A stretch of DNA of 64,000 nt from Cucumis sativus (taxonomy: Eukaryota > Streptophyta > Magnoliopsida > Cucurbitales > Cucurbitaceae). A model generated the notes under the pieces. That model was not told the DNA's origin and ran no database searches. It worked only from the letters and a program-made list of their open reading frames with translations. The translations under genes and the position numbers were made by a program. Every line of letters starts with the position of its first letter. Within the stretch, counting starts at the first letter, position 1. The stretch is from contig NC_026659.2 of NCBI RefSeq assembly GCF_000004075.3, positions 27,360,272 through 27,424,271 of the forward strand, written 5' to 3'. Positions 62,901 through 64,000 of the stretch are shown here, piece by piece.

Positions 62901-63974
62901 CCATATGCAATCGATGAAGTGATAGGATAATAGTATGGTTAACATTAAGTTGATGTTGATCAAGTCCTCATTGGCAACATATCTGACGCAATAAATAAAT
63001 CCTTGTCGTGTTCTAGATGCCGTTTTCTTAGGAGCACATAAGTAAAAACTTGGACCCTCTTAGGAACCTTCTAAGCTTGTAAAGACCCAAGCCAAGAGCT
63101 CATAAAAATGAGCTTGAGCTTGATCTTACTAGAAAAACTAAAAAATTTCAAATGAACCTTTCTTTCAACGTAAATAAAGTTAAAATGAGATCTATCAATC
63201 GGAAACAATTCCCCTAATTAATGTTGCTCCCAACAGGAAACATCGGCAGAATAAAAACACAAAAAGCGAACATTAGATAAATATACCAGCAACGGAAGGA
63301 AGGCAGCGATCTAGTTATAGGAAACTGCCACTCACATGCATTTCCTCATCATGGAAGTGCTTCTGGATGGTCTCGATAATTTGATCGGCATGAGAACTTA
63401 ACTTTTTATGAATTTCAGCAGAAGAACACTTAACTTTATCAGCTTGGATACATTCAATCAAATGCCTAAGCTTATCAAATTGAATCTCTTCTTCTGCATG
63501 CTGATCAGCAAAAGATAGTTCAGCATCTACAGCAGGGAATATAACTTTATCCTCAGCAATGCTGCACCAGAAGAAAGATGATGATCACTTCATTAGCAGT
63601 AACATTTGACTTTATTTGCATTTAAATAGTCAGCCAATCTTCAAAAGTGCAAAACTCATGTAACAAGTGGTCTGAAAAATGGAAGGAAATTAACTAAAGA
63701 ATTTTTTGCTGTAAAGATAATTCCATGAAGATGACTTTTTATAATAAGTAAATCGTTATACAAGGTAAGATTTAATAAAGTAGAAAACACAGAGCTAGAA
63801 TCTAGTACCAGTGGAAGATGCAGACTTCTGTGATAAACTGCAGCCTCTCCTTAAGTGCAGATAACTCAGAAAAATCAGAAGACAGAGGTAGGTTCCTAGC
63901 TGCCTCAGCGATGCAATTTAGTTCTTTTCTTATAGCATTATGCCAATATAATATTTCATTGATAGGGCAAGCAT
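58794..63974 (-). CDS. BTS: BRUTUS-type hemerythrin/RING E3 ubiquitin ligase, 3' part (5' end beyond the window)
   Basis: Iron-binding E3 ligase that represses the iron-deficiency response. Visible exons (minus): 63809-63974, 63336-63561, 62304-62472, 60976-62187, 60639-60813, 60334-60555, 60119-60256, 59581-59815, 59410-59469, 59028-59099, 58794-58913. All join in frame: about 930 aa plus the stop. Seen: a hemerythrin-like domain ([38 protein letters not shown]), another ([49 protein letters not shown]), the [16 protein letters not shown] block, [17 protein letters not shown], a CHY zinc finger ([18 protein letters not shown]), CTCHY, a RING ([27 protein letters not shown]) and a C-terminal zinc ribbon ([18 protein letters not shown]). 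Three hemerythrin domains are expected; the first lies outside. It looks like BTS rather than BTSL because of the third-domain wording. Confidence 0.93.
59868..59927. repeat. compound (TG)n(AG)n microsatellite in a BRUTUS intron
   Basis: About 13 TG units followed by about 16 AG units, about 50 bases 5' (in gene sense) of the RING-encoding exon's acceptor. On the coding strand it reads (CT)n(CA)n, so it adds pyrimidines upstream of the acceptor and could influence splicing. Confidence 0.9.
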
Positions 63975-64000
63975 CTGAAACAGTAGAATAAGTAAAATTA

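Noticed and set aside
1-64000. CRISPR arrays, bacterial operons, phage or plasmid features
   Set aside because: None seen; intron structure and gene families are those of a plant nuclear genome.

Overview
This 64 kb window is nuclear DNA of a dicot plant. Genes are split by GT..AG introns, spaced several kilobases apart, and set in very AT-rich DNA with long (TA)n, poly-A and poly-T tracts. The protein families (LOG-independent cytokinin IPT, VQ, ENDO2-type nuclease, DUF1639, DUF761, QALGGH zinc finger, ARG1-type DnaJ, BRUTUS) are plant-specific or plant-typical. A cucurbit such as cucumber or melon is my best guess from protein recall, but I could not align anything, so the genus is unproven.

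Layout: 1-3.1 kb carries an intronless adenylate isopentenyltransferase gene (+). From 3.1 to 10.9 kb there is AT-rich DNA with two promoter-like, GC/CT-rich islands (5.9-6.6 and 9.56-9.77 kb). A VQ-motif gene (+) is at 10.9 kb, and an intronless gene of unknown function (-) at 14.1-15.1 kb. The densest block is 19.3-30.7 kb: a nine-exon S1/P1-type nuclease (+), a four-exon universal stress protein (-), two tandem five-exon chloroplast hotdog thioesterases (-, -), a tRNA-Leu-like locus that overlaps the 5' end of the second thioesterase on the other strand, and a DUF1639 gene (-). From 30.7 to 52.4 kb there are only two compact intronless genes, a DUF761 protein (+, 35.8 kb) and a single C2H2 zinc-finger/EAR repressor (-, 44 kb), plus repeats including a foldback of about 565 bp. 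At 52.5-56.5 kb is an 11-exon ARG1-like DnaJ gene (-). At 58.8 kb to the right edge are the last 11 exons of a BRUTUS-type hemerythrin/RING E3 ligase (-), whose 5' end lies outside the window.

For the split genes I worked out the exon joins by hand. Every join has GT..AG borders and keeps the reading frame. The predicted proteins are 288 aa (nuclease), 156 aa (USP), 201 and 204 aa (thioesterases), 409 aa (DnaJ) and about 930 aa of BRUTUS.

The genes do not form an operon-like pathway, as expected for a plant chromosome; the only clear local relationship is the tandem thioesterase duplication. I found no bacterial-style or wholly new multi-gene system. The items most worth a second look are the long foldback at 32.4-33.0 kb, the tRNA-Leu/thioesterase overlap, the uncharacterised 322-aa membrane protein, and the orphan promoter-like islands.
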